A stretch of DNA of 6,466 nt from JBOHHM01 sp050725495 (GTDB lineage Bacteria; Pseudomonadota; Gammaproteobacteria; Burkholderiales; Burkholderiaceae_C): NCBI GenBank assembly GCA_050725495.1, contig JBOHHM010000084.1, positions 1 to 6,466 of the forward strand, written 5' to 3'. The translations under genes were made by a program, and so were the position numbers. Positions 5,123 to 6,466 of the stretch are shown piece by piece. Position 1 is the stretch's first letter. Each line of letters opens with the position of its first letter. Under the pieces are notes generated by a model. It was not told where the DNA came from. It did no database searches and was given only the letters and a program-made list of their open reading frames with translations.

Positions 5123-6112
5123 TCAATCGGCGTAGACCCCGGCCTTTCTGATCACCGGCCCCCACTTGTTGATTTCAGCCTCCAGGTGGGTCCTGAGGCC
5201 CGCCGGCGTGATCTTGTCGGCCGGCGGAATGTCGGAGCTCAGGTCGCTCAGCCGCTGCTTGACCATCGGGTCCTGCAGGGCCGCGCGCAGCGCGGCGTTG
5301 ATCTTCTCGATCACCGGTGCCGGCGTGCCCTTGGGCGCGTACATGCCATGCCAGACCTTGACCTCGAAGCCCTTGAGGCCCTGCTCGTCGAGCGTGGGCA
5401 CATTGGGCAGCGAGCCCAGGCGCTTGAGCGTGGTCACGCCGAACACCTTGATGCGGTTTTCCTTGATCATGGGCACGGTCTGCGTGGTCTGGTCGCAGAG
5501 CAGATCGACCTGGCCGCCCAGCAGGTCGTTCATCGCGGGGCCCGTGCCCTTGTAGGGAATGGTGTTGAGCTCGACCCCGAGCTGGCTCATGAACAGCAGG
5601 CCGCACAGGTGCGAGACAGCGCCGAGGCCGGCATTGGCCAGCGACACCTTGTCCTTGTTGGCCTTCACGTAGGCCTGCAGCTCCTGGAAGTTGCTGGCCG
5701 GGAAATCCTTGCGCGCCAGCAACGTCATCGGAACGTCGACCACCTGACCGATGTATTCGAAGTCTTTCAGCGGGTCGAACGCGAGCTTCTTGTACAGGGC
5801 GGGCGCCGTGGCCATGCCCATGTGGTGGATGAACAGGGTATAGCCGTTCGGCGCTGCGCGGGCCACCTTGGTCGCGGCAATCGTGCCGCCCGCACCGACG
5901 GCGTTGTCGACCACCACGGACTGGCCCAGCGATTTGCTCATCGGGATCGCGATCATCCGGGCCACGACATCGGTGGGCCCGCCTGCGGCAAACGGCACGA
6001 CCAACGTGACGGGCCGGTCCGGATAGGGAGCCTGCGCCGCGGCCGCCGCCGCGAAGCAGCTTGCCAGGGCCGCCAGCGATGCCATCAGCATGGCTTTGAT
6101 CTTTGAACTCAT
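5123..6112 (-). CDS. Bug/TctC-family periplasmic solute-binding protein (copy 2)
   Basis: A 329-residue periplasmic carboxylate-binding protein of the same family as the gene at 3702-4667, but clearly diverged from it. The signal peptide has a basic start (SSKIK), a hydrophobic core and likely cleavage after AQA (residue 28), before PYPDRPVTLVVPF. Family motifs: PFAAGGPTD (40-48), VDNAVGAGG (68-76), IPYKGTGPAMNDLLGGQVD (185-203) and MYAPKGTPAPVIEKIN (257-272). Two adjacent ATGs exist, at 6115 and 6112. GAGGA (6120-6124) is four bases from the first and seven from the second; I chose the second because copy 1 has the same 7-base spacing. The signal peptide also contains LASC (16-19), a possible lipobox. 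The gene follows a CitE-like gene by 41-44 bp, likely in one operon, and converges with the LysR remnant. Ligand unknown; the CitE neighbour hints at a dicarboxylate or hydroxy acid. Confidence 0.95.
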   Translation of the reverse strand: MSSKIKAMLMASLAALASCFAAAAAAQAPYPDRPVTLVVPFAAGGPTDVVARMIAIPMSKSLGQSVVVDNAVGAGGTIAATKVARAAPNGYTLFIHHMGMATAPALYKKLAFDPLKDFEYIGQVVDVPMTLLARKDFPASNFQELQAYVKANKDKVSLANAGLGAVSHLCGLLFMSQLGVELNTIPYKGTGPAMNDLLGGQVDLLCDQTTQTVPMIKENRIKVFGVTTLKRLGSLPNVPTLDEQGLKGFEVKVWHGMYAPKGTPAPVIEKINAALRAALQDPMVKQRLSDLSSDIPPADKITPAGLRTHLEAEINKWGPVIRKAGVYAD

Positions 6113-6119
6113 CATGTCT

Positions 6120-6124
6120 TCCTC
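6120..6124 (-). promoter_or_regulatory. Shine-Dalgarno site of Bug copy 2
   Basis: GAGGA on the minus strand lies seven bases from the second of two tandem ATGs (6112) and four from the first (6115). It is the main evidence for preferring the inner start. Confidence 0.6.
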
Positions 6125-6156
6125 GTCTTGCCTGGGTTGTCGAACAAGCCGGCGCA

Positions 6157-6466
6157 TCACTGCGCCTGGCTCCTGATCAGCGTGCGCTGCGCCAGGCGCA
6201 GCACCGGCGCATCCACCATGCGGCCGTCCAGGCTGAACACGCCGCCACCGGCCGCCTCGAATGCGGCCTGCACGCGACGCGCCCAGTCGAGCTCGGCCGG
6301 CGTCGGCGTGAAGGCTGCGTTGACCCCGGCGACCTGGGTCGGGTGGATGCAGAGCTTGGCCCCGAAGCCGCCCCGGCGGCTGCGCGCGGCATCGGCCTGC
6401 AGCTGCGCCGCATCGTGCGTGTCGGCCGTCACGCCGTCCACCGGGGCCGCGATTCCGCCACGGCAC
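6157..6466 (-). CDS. CitE-like HpcH/HpaI aldolase/citrate lyase beta family protein, C-terminal part
   Basis: The last 102 codons of a gene that enters from beyond the right edge. The segment reads APVDGVTADTHD, then the signature GFGAKLCIHPTQVAGVNAAF (about 33-52 of the fragment), FTPTPAELDWARRV and a C-terminal LDGRMVDAPVLRLAQR. These match the C-terminal third of CitE-like TIM-barrel enzymes of about 280-300 residues, which cleave or form acyl-CoA thioesters of hydroxy acids such as malyl-CoA, citramalyl-CoA or citryl-CoA in a Mg-dependent reaction. The acidic metal ligands and the active-site arginine lie in the part outside the window, so the substrate cannot be judged. Bug copy 2 follows at 41-44 bp on the same strand. 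No frameshift is seen, and the natural C-terminus (RSQAQ) is present. Confidence 0.9.
   Translation of the reverse strand, partial: CRGGIAAPVDGVTADTHDAAQLQADAARSRRGGFGAKLCIHPTQVAGVNAAFTPTPAELDWARRVQAAFEAAGGGVFSLDGRMVDAPVLRLAQRTLIRSQAQ

Noticed and set aside
1..6466. Search for tRNA/rRNA genes, CRISPR arrays, IS elements, phage or toxin-antitoxin genes
   Set aside because: None seen: no regularly spaced repeats, no transposase or integrase motifs, no cloverleaf-like segments, and nearly all of the sequence is accounted for by the genes listed.

Overview
The window is GC-rich and densely coded, with the codon use, gene families and neighbour habits of a Burkholderiales betaproteobacterium, most likely a member of the Comamonadaceae. 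This assignment is inferred from sequence character and from the abundance of Bug/TctC-type periplasmic binding proteins; no database search was possible.

Left third (1-1880): the 5' part of a PLP-dependent aminotransferase gene leaves the window on the minus strand. It is divergent from endonuclease III (nth), which is followed at 37 bp by a gene for a Rossmann-like/DUF2520 protein. These are ordinary chromosomal genes. The two divergent genes share a 73-bp spacer carrying a perfect 7-bp inverted repeat. The short nth-DUF2520 spacer holds a fragment resembling a repeat seen again near 5053.

Middle (2026-5077): a minus-strand pair probably forms an operon: a Bug-type (TctC family) periplasmic solute-binding protein and, 53 bp downstream, a gamma-glutamyltransferase-family Ntn-hydrolase without a signal peptide. 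Divergent from them is the start of a LysR-type regulator gene that stops after its DNA-binding domain, next to a repeat-like element; I read it as a pseudogene. The 200-bp divergent spacer contains an AT-rich block with a dyad of LysR-box form (T-N11-A) and a GC-rich hairpin in the presumed leader of the Bug gene.

Right (5123-6466): a second minus-strand unit contains the C-terminal third of a CitE-like (HpcH/HpaI aldolase/citrate lyase beta) protein and, 41-44 bp downstream, a second Bug protein. No TctA/TctB membrane components lie in the window, so both binding proteins look like orphans here.

Functionally, the right two thirds look like two catabolic uptake modules. Each pairs a periplasmic carboxylate-binding protein with an enzyme: a gamma-glutamyl-type amidohydrolase in one, a CoA-thioester lyase in the other. 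They are separated by a decayed regulator. I see no phage, IS, CRISPR, toxin-antitoxin or RNA gene. I do not see a convincing new biological system; the points most worth checking are the truncated LysR with its adjacent repeat, and the Bug plus non-canonical GGT pair.
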